A stretch of DNA of 64,000 nucleotides from Piezodorus guildinii (GCA_023052935.1 CM041292.1:40942139-41006138), one strand, 5' to 3'; positions 20,874 to 32,116 are shown, numbered from the stretch's first letter. Program-made: numbers and translations. Notes: a model not told the origin generated them from the letters alone.

Positions 20874-21051
20874 CGGCAAACCATTCTTCTTCCAGCACTG
20901 GAACATGTTCATATTCAAATGAAAGGGAGCCATTGGATCATCTTTACAAATGAACATCAATGAAGGAAGTGGAACTGGAGGATTATGCGCAACCTCGTAT
21001 GCCCTGTTGAGATGTTTAGTCACCTTGTTGTAGTTTATAAACAAATATAAG
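20874..21051 (-). CDS. TMEM53/DUF829-like gene, third visible exon
   Basis: 178 bases after acceptor TTTGCAG. It encodes LYLFINYNKVTKHLNRAYEV and the conserved LPSLMFICKDDPMAP block, the Asp-containing strand of the alpha/beta-hydrolase-like domain (S...DP(M/I)), then CWKKNGLP. The start phase (one base) complements the two-base end of exon 2. The donor is placed at CCG|GTAGTT (20874); CCGGTA|GTTGAT is an alternative one codon longer. Confidence 0.78.
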
Positions 21052-22075
21052 CTGCAAAATAGTAAAATTAAATTTGATGATCTACTAACATTATTGTATA
21101 AACATCATATCAAAAGCAAGTATAATGATTGTTACTATGAGTAATAAAGCTAGCTGCTGATATCTATTTAAGTAGATGCCGACGAATTAATGAGTAAAGA
21201 ATGTTTATTCTGGGAGCCAATGTTTCCGCAAAATAATGAAACATATTATTAGTCTGGCATATTCTATATAATTAAAAACTCATCTACCTAGTGATATTTC
21301 AAAGTTCTGTTTTTTAAATATCTCATAGAAAGGATCTAATATTTTGAAATTATTTATTAATTAATTATAAATTATTGAGAAAACAATAAAAATTAGAGAG
21401 TTGTCCAATACCACCATTATAAATCAATTTTTTAAGTGTACCTTAAGGGAAGTACGAAGGTATACAAATCAGTGGTGGGTTGAGAAACAGTTTTTTAAGG
21501 GTGAGGGGAGGCTTTTGTTTTTGAGGGGAAGGAAGGTTTAATGAACTTGCCCATTAAACCAAGCAGACTTATATTAAAGCATTACACAATTTCTATTAGA
21601 TATTCAGTACATGTTGTGCTTTAAATTAGATATTATCTATTTGAATTATTCTCAGTGATTTATTGGGGGAGAGGAAACCTCCTATTCCTCCTTCCAGTTG
21701 ATCCACAATTAATAACAATCATGGCATTTTTTTTAATAAGCATAAGCATTTCAGGTGATGATACTGTCTTTAGTGGATGTTACCCCAGTGGAAGGTGCAG
21801 GTGGTAGAAGAAGGCACGAAGACACAACTTAAGAGGACAATCAACCAACATTTTAGAACCAGCAGAAACATTGAGAGAACAGAAACAGGTATGCCCTGAC
21901 TCTGCAAGAGTTGTATGCCAAGAAAACAGGTTAAGAAGAAACATTACTGGTGAGGTTATTCCACACAATTAGTTCTATTGAAGTCTATAATGTAAGTAAA
22001 AATTCTCTTGTTTCTCCTATATTTGTGGATGTGAAATTGTTTTGTGAATTGATGTTCCATTATCTCTCACAATGA

Positions 22076-22392
22076 AGTGGTGTGGTCTAGTGGGTAGAGC
22101 ATTAGTTTACTGTTCTCCAGTTCCCTGATTCGAATCCCGGCTGAGACAGAATTATTTATGCTGTTATTTCAGTCATGGAGCGATCCTGGGGTATGGAGAC
22201 CCACCTGGAGCATACCCAGCCTCCACAAAGTGGGGGAAAAACCTGGGAGCTGAGCATGATCTAGGCAAGGATGACAAGGTCCAATCAGCTTATTGCACTA
22301 CTGTTGGTAGTGAAACTGTAAAAATCTCTACAAGTACTGAACCTAAGAATCTTCATGGGTTGTGGATGTAAGGTTTTTTTTTTTCTCAAAGT
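22076..22392 (+). repeat. tRNA-derived SINE, family S1 (intron 2)
   Basis: A box TGGTCTAGTGG at 22083-22093 matches TRGYNNARNGG exactly, and B box GATTCGAATCC is at 22127-22137. About 65 bases of tRNA-like head run into a ~250-base body ('ggtatggagacccacctgg', 'gtgggggaaaaacctgg', 'cttcatgggttgtgg') shared with copies at 32117 and 38710. The 3' end is GTAAGG plus a T run rather than a poly(A) tail. Such elements are non-autonomous and depend on a LINE; the ORF frames across it are not genes. Confidence 0.88.
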
Positions 22393-23009
22393 TCTATATA
22401 ATGCAATTCTTGGATACATAAATCTCTTAAACATTTATTTGCCACAGATTATTTATATATCATAATGTCAAGTCACCTAGTAAAAGAAAGGAAAGTTATC
22501 TACCAATGGATCCCTCTTTGCTGTTTGGATGGTTCTTTTGCTTTTTCTTGACCATAACTACTTAACTCATCTTTAGAATGTAACTCAAAACAACCAAAAA
22601 CTATTGTAATTATATAACCTATTAATTATATACCTATTGAATATTACTTTATTTTTTCTTTCAGTTACCAATATATTATAAGGACGTAGGCAGAGGAAAC
22701 AGGCATGTTCCCAATAATTTTCTTTTAAGCATGTACTCAAGTATCAAATTCAAAATTATATTTTCAACCTACTTGGTTCCCCTAATTCTGTTACCCCCTT
22801 GAGGTCTTAGTATATGCGTGATAAGTACAGTTCAAATGTGAAAACCCATTTGAAAAAACATTATATTTTTAACTGATAATGTTTTATTTTAGAAATTCTA
22901 TTTAAATAAAATTGAAGCTGCCCCCTCATTTAAAGTATATTGGTTCAGATAGTTTTAAGGATTGTCTGATAAATTTGTGGTGCGGTTTAATCGAACGCTG
23001 AGACTTTCC

Positions 23010-24150
23010 ATTTTACAATTTATTGCTGATTTAGTTCTTTTCTTCTATAAGACTAATATCCTGGGGTGACCAGTGTTATTGGGAAGTTGAGTTCATCATT
23101 AATTCATGTGAGTTTATGCTATCTTGTCCAGTTGGAGCCTACCAAGTTTTTGAAAACGTCTCTCCATTTTGTTGGCTACCTTCCTCTACATCTTTACCAG
23201 TTATATGGTATCTCAATGAGTAAACGTGACCATTTCTCATCTGTAGAATGCATTAGGTTGCCTGTCCACTTCCATTTTGCTTTTGGATAGATAAGTTAGC
23301 TGAAATTTGTTTGTTTTCTTATTTTGATACATCTGACTTAATCCTTTTTCCTTATTTCAAGTACAATTGCATATTGCCATACATTCATTACATTAGCTTG
23401 AGCTTTGGTAAGAGCTTTGTCAAGTGTGCTGTTAAACAATCTGGAGATCCCACAATCGAGTATCCCCTTGTCTTACTCCTACTTCAACAGGAAATAATGG
23501 TTCATTTATTTTTGCAACAATTTATGACTGGTTATTGCAGTTTAGCTCTTTTATTATACGAATGTAATAGTCTTCTACGCCTATCTCTTGCAAGACCTCT
23601 ATCATGCTGCTCTGTTTTATAGTGTCAAAGGCCTTCTGGAAGTCTACAAGACATGAGAAAACTGGAATATATTCTATGATTTTATATACTAGTTGTCTCA
23701 TGGAATCTAGGTGGTCTGTTACAGAAAAAGCTTTACAGAAACCTATCGATCTGCTGTTGGTTAATATTATATTGTTTGCATGATTAGTTTTTGTAGGACT
23801 CCTGGAAAGATTTTTGATATTTTTGGACACAGAGATATGGCCCTATAATTATCTATTAGGTGGTTTTTTTATGTAGCGAAATTATTTTGATGCATTTCCA
23901 TTCTGTAAGGATGATTCCATGATCCCAAATAAGATTAAATATCGCGTTAAGTTGCTTGGTTATGACTTCTCCTCCAGTTTTTAGTATATCATTAGTAATT
24001 CCAACTGGACCTGAACTTTTATTGGATTTTAATTTTTGTTGGACTTAGTTTGTTTCTTCTATGAGTATGCCTTGAATAGTTTCATATGAGTGGTTTTAAT
24101 GCTGATGATGGCTTGTTTGGTCTTGAATATTGCTGCCATAAAGTTTCTTG
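23010..24150 (-). pseudogene. Decayed RTE-clade LINE, reverse transcriptase and C-terminus
   Basis: Minus-strand pieces in shifting frames match an RTE-type reverse transcriptase. In order: SSGPVGITNDILKTGGEV (about 24000), GFCKAFSVTDHLDSMRQLVY and LVDFQKAFDTIKQSS (23522-23830), VGVRQGD (about 23450), and a C-terminal KWKWTG...CRGR..PTKWRD...GSNWTR region (23110-23290). Stops and frameshifts are frequent, so it is an old relic. It lies in intron 2 of the TMEM53-like gene, in the same orientation. Confidence 0.75.
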
Positions 24151-24536
24151 AAATAATCTTTGGCTTCCAGGATTAAGTTTTTTTTCTTATAGTTATATTA
24201 TGGTGATTAGTAATAAATTGATTATTCATCATCAAAATATTAGGTGGGATTTATAATACCATAGGTTTTAGATAGATGGATAGAATAAAAAAAAAATTAT
24301 TCTGCAACTATAGGCTCCCTGTGAATGTGAAAAAAAGAGTCATATCTGACCAAGAGATACAATCAATTTATAATTAATAAAACATATAGCATTAAGTAAA
24401 ATAAATTCTTCTGGTGGTTTATTATTTAGAGTGGTATACTTTATCTGAAATAAGTACAATTATTTTCACCTGGATTTGAATTGTTAAAATAATTATTTAG
24501 TAGTTTTAAGTATATTTATGACTTCTTGATACTTAC

Positions 24537-24808
24537 GTCAGAGAATACTCAAAAAGATGTGCAAGGAAAGGATTTTTTGTGAAGAGCGCTTTAGCAAATG
24601 CCTTTTGAAATTCTGGTGGAACACTAGGAGATGAATCAAATACTTGTCCTTTAACTCTTTTTATGATTTCTTCATATTTCTGAATGTCATCTGCAACTTT
24701 AACCAATACCTCTGACCAAACATAGGTGCCACTAGACAATCCATGGACCATGATGGGTTTAAAACCTTTATTTTCATGTAGAAACTCTAAGATGCTTGAT
24801 GCAGTCAA
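24537..24808 (-). CDS. TMEM53/DUF829-like gene, second visible exon
   Basis: 272 bases between acceptor TTCAACAG and the consensus donor AC|GTAAGT (24537/24536). It encodes LTASSILEFLHENKGFKPIM and then VHGLSSGTYVWSEVL; HGxSxGxY is the nucleophile-elbow-like signature of DUF829. It ends with FEYSL plus two bases of the next codon. The open frame extends upstream into intron, but the conserved part starts at the acceptor. Confidence 0.85.
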
Positions 24809-25349
24809 CTGTTGAACCAAAATAATCATGTTATCCATAAAAACATTGTGTTTTTCGAATTTTTAGTGATGTTCTCAATTGGAAAGAATTGCATACATAA
24901 GGAAATACTTGAATAAATTATATTGTATATTTATATTTCAAACTTTTTGTTTCTCATAAAATTTACTAATGAAATAATTATTTTTAAAATTGTATAAAAA
25001 AATAGTGTACAGATATTTTTCTATATCTCCATTGAGATTTTCCATTTGAAAACGGAGCTAACAATATTCCAAAAGTTTTATGGTTGAATTTATATTCTAA
25101 TTACATTAATAGTTTTACTAAATCTTATCTAACCAAATAAATTACTGTTATTTTATTTTCTTATTCATTTAAGGCATGTGTCTTGCAGGCATCTAATGCT
25201 GCCTATAAATAAAAAATAGTTAAATATATTTTGCTGTTTGTTTTGGAGAATATGTGATATATTGTTTTAAAAAAAGACTAGTTAAAATAATTCATAACCT
25301 AAAAATAATATGTTATTTTTTAAATCTTAATACAATAAATTTGTAGTAC

Positions 25350-25645
25350 CTGCGAACCACTCATTGGCCACAATAAATGCCTTATATATATTTCAACATT
25401 TAGAACATCGAATCCCTTATTCATATACAAATCGACAAACTTCTTTCTATGTTTTGGCTTTGCCTGAAGCCATGTTAATAATATAACTAATGGTCTGTCA
25501 TTCTTCAAGTTTATGAGAGGTATTTTTCCATTTCTTTGCTTGACAATGAGAGAGTCATGGCTGAATATTTCAATGTTTTTTGTGATTTTGCTCTGGTAAA
25601 TATTTCTCTGCGTAGTAAGCAAATATAGATATTTGTTTCTAAAGC
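25350..25645 (-). CDS. TMEM53/DUF829-like gene, first visible exon
   Basis: Bounded by acceptor CTTACAG|GC (25645) and donor CAG|GTACTA (25350), 296 bases, entering with two bases of a split codon; an unseen upstream exon must carry the start codon. It encodes a basic N-terminal region and then RPLVILLTWLQAKPKHRKKF, DLYMNKGFDVLNVEI and LLWPMSGSQ, the diagnostic opening of the TMEM53/DUF829 family (RPLVxLLGWxxAKxKHxxKYxxxY). The four visible exons total about 297 codons, close to the ~280 residues of animal members. Vertebrate TMEM53 is an inner-nuclear-membrane protein that modulates BMP/SMAD signalling; the role in insects is not established. Introns hold SINE and LINE relics but the splice sites and phases remain intact, so the gene is probably functional. 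Confidence 0.85.
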
Positions 25646-26020
25646 CTGTAAGAGAGAATAATGCCTTCTTTAATTGTTAACTTATTAGTATAATAATATA
25701 TCAATAATCAGTATAAAAGTTTAGGATTTAAGAACTGTTCATTTAGAATGTTTAATCTAACGTTTTTCCCATCTTTTAGAACTTACATACTGATAATTCA
25801 GTTTGGTTTTAAGAAATGTTAGTATAGTTCACAATGTTAGGATTCATATACAGGATTATCTCCTGTCAGGCATCAAAGAACATATTTTCCATTAGTATTT
25901 TAATATATCCATTATTCAAGAAACCCTCCAAAAAAAAAACTTATAATAAGATTGCTTCAATAAAATAAGGCTAAAATTTAAGGTTTGGGGTAATTAATTC
26001 GGACAAAGCTGGAAATCATT

Positions 26021-26036
26021 TTAATACCTCTTAATG
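26021..26036 (+). repeat. 16-bp target-site duplication, left
   Basis: TTAATACCTCTTAATG, repeated exactly at 26712-26727; the related repeat at 59770 has a single version. Confidence 0.9.
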
Positions 26037-26509
26037 TTTACAAAATGTCACGGGGCCACTACCGTTTCAATCTTGGAGGAGGATTGTAGGAGTGGGAGAG
26101 CTGGAGAGGGATTGAGCTTATAATGATGAAGTGATGGAATTTTAAAACTAATGGAGGCAAAAATATTGATGGAATTTGAAAACAAGGATGTGATGGAATT
26201 TGGAAAACTTTGGACGGTACCATGTCTAAAGTAAATGGAACATTAGTAAACATTTATACAGGAGTTCTGACACTGGTCAGATCCTCCACTTATGTACTGT
26301 ATTTTTGTAGCTATTGTGCCCTAACTCAGCCTACACTGACTCATACCAGTGATGAGGTAGAGAGAGGCAGTGGAGGGAATATCCCAGTCTGGGGTCTCTT
26401 TACCAGATTGTAAATATTGTATATAGTTATGATTGTTTGTATGATTTTTGTTTATTTGCGAACTTTGTATTTATCTCAATTGTAGGTTGTTTTGATCTGT
26501 TTTTTTATA

Positions 26510-26540
<31 letters not shown>

Positions 26541-26711
26541 ATTATTATATATATATATATATATATGAATTTACTTATTTTCTATTTTATGTAATTTTAC
26601 TTCATAATTATTTTCTGTATATATTGTATGAATATGGTCTCATATCACTATCACTATAACTACTGTTCATTTTGAAACAAATTGTAATATACCGCAATAA
26701 ATAAATAAAAA
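26037..26711 (+). mobile_element. 675-bp retroposon-like insertion
   Basis: Flanked by a perfect 16-bp duplication and ending GCAATAAATAAATAAAAA, the hallmarks of target-primed insertion. The interior has GA-rich DNA, a 68-codon unremarkable frame at 26210-26413, and (ATT)n/(AT)n at 26517-26566. No A/B box and no recognisable reverse transcriptase. It may be a 5'-truncated LINE 3' end, a SINE of unknown family or a processed transcript. Confidence 0.75.
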
Positions 26712-26727
26712 TTAATACCTCTTAATG
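26712..26727 (+). repeat. 16-bp target-site duplication, right
   Basis: Exact copy of 26021-26036. Confidence 0.9.
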
Positions 26728-27030
26728 GTCCTAAATAAAAGTAATCTTAGTTTGCAAAATCGCAGTTGGTGAGCTGAGCTTTTTGGAGCCGATAAACCCC
26801 GAGCTTTACGCACTTTTTTCACTTTTTCATCGATTACTCGAAAACGGTGCTTCCTACATAAAATATTCAGGTCACTCGAGAGACAGCTGTAACTTTGAAA
26901 CAACTATCCAAATCGAAAAAAGTTAACCATATTATAGCTAGCAAAATGGAAGCTTGTCTCTTATTTGGGTTAGTTATACCACTTTTAATAGTAAGTCTAA
27001 GAATTCAATTGAATATTCAAGTTAGGTCTG

Positions 27031-27538
27031 AAAGTACTTCTTTGATACGGTTCAATCAACATATTCTGTAATATTCTTTATTTTACTTCATAAAATTCTT
27101 TAATTACGCACGAAATAGTTTTAAAAAATAGAACAATGATGCTATGATGACAATGTGGACGAGGTAGATAGGCAGATGAAATGCCACCGCTAACCACTAT
27201 ACTTTATAACAAACAAGCCCTTCATTATCTACAGAACCCGGACCGTCCCAGGAAATACCCCGCTCGTCCCTTTATGACACAACCAACAGAAGAAAATGCG
27301 TTTCCCCTGATGAATATGTACTAAATCATCTTACATTTTTATTTATGTATGTTAAATTTTACTGCAGTGTAAATGTAGGTGCAAATCAAACATAAATATA
27401 ATAAGGTGTAAAATCCTATTTCTAACTATTCAACCTACACTTTCTTCTATCTTTTAAAACTATGTCGTGCGTAATATAAAGAATATTGTAAAGCAAAATA
27501 AAGAATATGTTGATTGAACCGTATCAAAGAAGTACTTT
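27031..27538. mobile_element. 508-bp MITE with long inverted ends
   Basis: The left end begins AAAGTACTTCTTTGATACGG and the right end is its complement. About 37 bases match nearly perfectly and the similarity continues imperfectly for ~85 bases ('acgcacgaaatagttttaaaa' against 'ttttaaaactatgtcgtgcg'). No coding capacity. The interior shares a block ('ccaccgctaacc', 'aacccggaccgtc', 'atttttatttatgtat') with 60185-60470. Confidence 0.75.
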
Positions 27539-28174
27539 TCGACTTAATTAGAATATGGGTCAATCCATTCGAAATCATCCAAACCTTGATGTTTAGACCA
27601 ATTATTCTCTGTTCTTTCGGGCATACAAAACCATAAATTAAAAAAAAAAAATCTGACAGATTCTCTATGTGTTACAGCCGTTTTAAGTCAGCTTCGCGAC
27701 TAAATACATGCGTTGGGAAAATTATTCTAATTCTTGTAATTTTTAGATATCATATCAAAACTAAAACTAACAATAACATAAAAAACATGCTTTGTATTTT
27801 TTGTTCCCACAACTCATTATTTAAATAGTGAAAAAATTTGTTTAAAAAATTCTCGGAAATGAATAAAAACAAGACTTTCAATGAGATAAATGTATATATA
27901 GGAAAAGAGACTCACTTTCAATTATTTTTCTTATAATATTGGTCCTTACAACACATTAACTAAGTAGCCAGGGAAATGGTTAAAAAAAATTCATGAAAAT
28001 TAACATAAACTGAAACCTTTGGCGCTCTGTAACAAGGAAGGTCAGATTCACACGCTTGATTATTTTCCCTTATGCAGCATTAGCATTTGATTGTGTGAGC
28101 TTTCTTTTTTTTTTTTTTTTTTCAATATAAATTATCAAAGGATTATTTTCCAGCTCAGAAATAAATATCATCAT
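27539..28174. other. Unassigned DNA with T tract
   Basis: No gene seen. Contains an 18-base T run at about 28106-28123 and, at 28159-28172, a CAT trinucleotide run resembling the simple-repeat 3' tail of RTE-type LINEs. Confidence 0.4.
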
Positions 28175-28990
28175 CATCATAATCGTTTCCTCTTCTAACG
28201 ATGTTCGGTGTGGGAACAGTGTATTTGCAATTGTAAAATCGTTCGCCACACAAAAATTCAGAATCCTCTCTCCATTATCATTTAAAACGTTTTCACCGTA
28301 CCTTCCCAACGTTCCATGCCACCTTTCATGCTCGCAGCCTACTCGGCCGTTCAGGTCTCCCAAGACTGTGGGAGTGCCCTCGCAGTCATCCACTTCTTTT
28401 TGTAGGGAACTAAAAAAGGAATCCTTTCCTTCCACTCTTGCATTTTCATTTGGTCCATAGGCGACAATGAATGAATTAACTTTATCACCCTCCACAATGT
28501 CCAACACCATGATTCGGTCATTCACAAACTTCCATGCCTTTATTACTGTAGCCAGGTCATTATGGAACAAAAACCCAACTCCTCCAGCCACTCTTTCATT
28601 CACGTTGACCCCTGAATATAATATTGTGTAATCTTGGATTTTAAATTCTCTTTTTCCTTTCTTCTTAGTCTCGGTTATTCCAAGCAGATCCACCTTGACC
28701 CTCTTAACCTCCTCCGCAAGCTCATTCTCCTTTCCGGTTAGACCTCGAATGTTCCAGGTAGCAATTCGAAAAATCCTTTTTCCACGCCTTGTCGAATTTC
28801 GCAAAATCAGTCCAGCTCTATTCTTTCTGTTTTCTGTAATATTTAAGGCTTTAAGGAGAAATAGGGTATCAGCCCACTTCTCCCGAGTCAGGTAGAGGGG
28901 CTGCCTCTTCGGAGCACCCTGACTTGCTCCCCCATCCGGGGCGGCTACCTAGGGAAGGTGATCCTAGGATATGTACTGACAGTGACCTTA
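28175..28990 (-). mobile_element. RTE-clade LINE fragment, endonuclease domain
   Basis: A single open minus-strand frame (conserved from about 28800 to 28195) encodes an APE-type endonuclease: FRIATWNIRGL (catalytic Asn box), LLGITETKKKGK, GVGFLFHNDL, FIVAYGPN and VLGDLNGRVG (catalytic Asp/Asn). This enzyme nicks target DNA for reverse transcription. Upstream, to ~28990, is a GC-richer 5' UTR. After the HERWHGTLGR...NGERILNFC region the homology stops abruptly and a (GAT)n-like run plus A tract follows, so the RT was lost by internal deletion. Host gene predictions often call such frames 'craniofacial development protein 2-like'; that is a misnomer. The coding part is unbroken, so it is relatively young. 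Confidence 0.82.
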
Positions 28991-29479
28991 TGAGAAATAA
29001 ATATATAGTAAAATATCTCAAAAATCACAGAGTGAAAAATAATGTAATCCAAACAGATCATGCCTAGTACTTATCGTATAGAGATAAGTATTATATGATA
29101 AAATTTATTAGCTGAGACTCGACTGGTTCTAGTGTTAATAATTTGGTTTGTCTTATAGCCGGTTAATGAGATGAGGGCCTCTCTGGCAAGGCAAATTAAT
29201 TAATATTTGATGCATTATGTTTCTAAAACAAACTGGGTCTCAGCCACTAAATTTTATTCTATCGTACTTATTATATAGAGGTATAATCTGTTTGAGTTTC
29301 ATCTTTTTTTACTCAGTTCTTTTTGAATACCATACAAGACAGTCGTGGTGAAACTGAAAATCATAAACATGTCGCCTCCTGGCTCTGTAATATTGTTAGA
29401 AAAAAATTTAATATGCAGCATTATTTCCAAGGCATCTATTTTTAATATATTTAAAAATCATTGAAAAATACCGTCATCT
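28991..29479. other. Unassigned AT-rich DNA
   Basis: Nothing recognisable on either strand. Confidence 0.35.
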
Positions 29480-31260
29480 TCTTAAAGGAACAAGTGCAAA
29501 AAACTGGACTTAAGCCTCCAAGAGAATACGAACTCCAAAGGCCCTGGACCTGATTACATTCTAAGTCTAGCATTGAATGTGACTGTTAGGTCAAGACCAG
29601 GACTCTTGAATTGCAGTGGAAATTTTCGATGTTGATTCAGTGGAAGGGGAGAGGGTCTCTAGTCTCTGGACAAATCCGCATCGACCAGTTTGTCTTCTAC
29701 TTACTTCAGCCATAATACTGAGGATGACCATGTATAAGAGGAGGTCGAATTCGTTGAAGGAGAACAAGGATTGTTGGATGATTTTCGGGAGGGGAAGATC
29801 CATCATGCATTCCTTCGTTCATACTTCTTTTTTTCAAATCTTGCTAAGGCATTATCCTTTCTTTAACATGTTTTAAAATGTTCATTAAGGCTATTGAGTT
29901 TTCCGGAATTGTCTTCTATCTGTGGTTTCTATTTATTCATATCTAATTAAAGAATACACGTGAGTACCAGTGTTTCGTGCGTGGAGACGCAAGTAGAGCT
30001 CGAAGATTAGTTCTCCAACTTCCTGGGAGCTAAGGAAGGCCTGAAACAACCGTGCCTGGTAAGCAGTTTGACGAGGTTGAAGTTTTCTTGTCCATTCTCT
30101 CAGAATACCGATATCATACCATCACGTACTCATGCTATCGATTTTGTAATTAAAACGGTACGGGAGGCCGTTGCTGGCAAGAGTCACAGCGCCATCATTA
30201 CTCTAAACGTAAAGAATACATTTAATTCAGTACGATGAAACCTTGGAGTACTAAAATACTTGGTGAGGATTATTGAGAATTACTTCACGGTAAAAATCCA
30301 GATATGATACTGTTGCGGGACAAAAACATCACAAGATCACAAGTGGCACACCTCAGGGATCTGTTTTAACGCCCTTATTGTGAAATGTAATGTATGATTC
30401 GATGCCATTGAAATTATGACATCCATTCCAAGCCGTTTATAAACTAGATACCTTGGTTTGCAGATTGACGCCAGGCTTAAGTTTGATGAAGAACATGAAC
30501 ATAGATACTATAAAATCCTAAATGTGACTACTGCGCACATCTGTAGACCCGATGTATGTGCTTCTGGCTAGTGTGACTAGACGTTTAATCCGAATTAAAG
30601 CAGTGCGGGTAAAATCAATCATAAGTCAATCAGTGAGCATTAAAAAAAGATGCCCTGACTGTCGTTCGTGTGTTCCGTATAGTGCCTTTTGATGAAATGT
30701 GTGCAATATGTACCAATGTTCTTCCGATTGCACTTGTGGCAGATGAACGCAGGCGGTTCTATCGAAGAAGGCGGGAAGATCCAGACGCTCACTAGATGTT
30801 ACACAAACCAAGAAAAGAATCATACAATAGCGTTATGACATGGTTATCTGGAAGGTGGACCCATGGGTAAGGTCGTGGGTATCATGAACCAATAGACTTT
30901 TACCTTAACCGATTGCTCACAATTCATGGGTGTTTCAGATATTACAAATCACTTTAAATTTGAGGACTGGGCATCCTGATGTACTTGCGTCCCTTTACAT
31001 GTAACTGTAGAAAGCGTTTCTATCATTGCCCATCTTCTACCCTACAAAAAAGCAAAAAAAAACAAAAAAAAAAAAAACTAGTATGATGGTAACCGTAATG
31101 ATGATTAAACGGGAGCTGCGTGCTGCTCTATAATATGAAGTGCAGATTGGCCGACGGTACAGAGCTTAAAAGTGAGGAATGTAAAATCCTATTAAGAAGT
31201 TCAAAGAAGAAGTATGCAAGAAATAATGCTTCACAGTAGTGCCGCAGTGGGGTAAAGGCG
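29480..31260 (+). pseudogene. Heavily decayed R1-clade LINE
   Basis: Plus-strand fragments in shifting frames correspond in order to an R1-type ORF2: SKGPGPDYILSLALN (about 29535), DAIDFVIKTVREAVAGK (30115), LNVKNTFNSVR (30207), a PQGS-like PQGSV region near 30350, YLGLQIDARLKFD (30450), WLSGRWTHG...FYLNRLLTIHGCFRYY (30845-30945), and a C-terminal VVPQWGKG (31225). Many stops. R1-type elements usually sit in rDNA, but no rDNA flanks this copy; it is presumably a dispersed member of the clade. Confidence 0.7.
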
Positions 31261-31295
31261 AATAAAAAAGTTGTTTTATCATATTAATGCATACA

Positions 31296-31307
31296 CACAC
31301 ATGCATG
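31296..31307 (+). repeat. 12-bp target-site duplication, left (SINE S3)
   Basis: CACACATGCATG, repeated exactly at 31516-31527 on the other side of the SINE. Confidence 0.75.
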
Positions 31308-31515
31308 CATTTTTTTTTCCACCCCTAACACGCCTTTGAAGGCTGTACGGGGTTCTCTCGGGCCAGGGGGTGAGGGCGGGGGATGTATGCCGAGATAAAA
31401 TCCCCAGCACGAGAGTTGAACTCTTAATTATTTGGTTTGTAACTTTTCGTTAATCTGTTGCTAGGCAACGCGTGCTCACAGCAACGCGCGCTAACACGCT
31501 CGGCCACACCGCCCC
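31308..31515 (-). repeat. SINE derived from a class II (Leu/Ser-like) tRNA
   Basis: On the minus strand GGTGTGGCCGAGCGTGTTAG is the tRNA-Leu/Ser-type D-arm A box, followed after a long insert by GAGTTCAACTCTCG as the B box. A GC-rich body and A-rich/T-rich junction at 31309-31318 follow. Flanked by a 12-bp duplication. About 208 bp in all. It is a second (or third) SINE lineage distinct from family S1. Confidence 0.75.
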
Positions 31516-31527
31516 CACACATGCATG
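31516..31527 (+). repeat. 12-bp target-site duplication, right (SINE S3)
   Basis: CACACATGCATG, same as 31296-31307. Confidence 0.75.
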
Positions 31528-32101
31528 AATACATATTTGAAAATATATACTATCTCTTTCCTTTGGCTGTTTTTCCTATTATTTATTTTACCTAAGTAAT
31601 TTTAATACTTTTTCCTTCTTACGTTTTTGTACATTGGGTGCTACGGTTTCAATATATAGGGTTTTGTTCGTTACTGATTTTTCGAAAGAAGTATGATACC
31701 TTTTATTTGCTTCTGAGAAAGGAAGGGGGGAAGGAGAGGAGTGTTATGAAACTTATAAGTCATCGCATGTGTTTGAAATTCAGTTGGATGTAGTTGGTTT
31801 CATTAAACGTCAACTGGTGAATACAGTAGTTTCTTTCGGTAATTTATATTGTATTATGTAATCTGGGCGATTTTCAATTACTGAGATATCAAGTGTTTTA
31901 GGCTAACGATTTTTCTTCTAGAATATTTATAACCGTTCTTGAATTGCTGTTATTTTTTTCTATTTATGTATTTAAAGCTGTAGTATATGTCGTACCACGT
32001 GTTTCTCGAATATTGAGGATTGCATGTCCGTTAACTTTCACCTTGAAATATGTATGGAACACGTTGAGGTTTTGTTTTTTAATTATATTTTTTATTGTTT
32101 T
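31528..32101. other. Unassigned DNA
   Basis: No supported gene. The frame at 31944-32369 is an ORF running into the SINE and has no family resemblance. Confidence 0.35.
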
Positions 32102-32116
32102 TTTCATTATTTATAG
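32102..32116 (+). repeat. 15-bp target-site duplication, left (SINE S1)
   Basis: TTTCATTATTTATAG, identical to 32430-32444. Confidence 0.9.

Larger units (their letters stand above)
25983..27030 (+). repeat. Dispersed repeat family 3 copy, interrupted
   Basis: 'taattaattcggacaaagctgg' at 25990 and 'ggtcctaaataaaagtaatc', 'ctcgaaaacggtgcttcc' and 'aacaactatccaaatcgaaaa' after 26727 match 59738-60110. The copy is split by the insertion at 26037-26711. Confidence 0.7.

Noticed and set aside
22083..22140. Possible tRNA gene
   Set aside because: A and B boxes are present but the acceptor stem cannot close and the body continues as a shared ~310-bp repeat, so it is a SINE. The same applies to 32126 and 38961.
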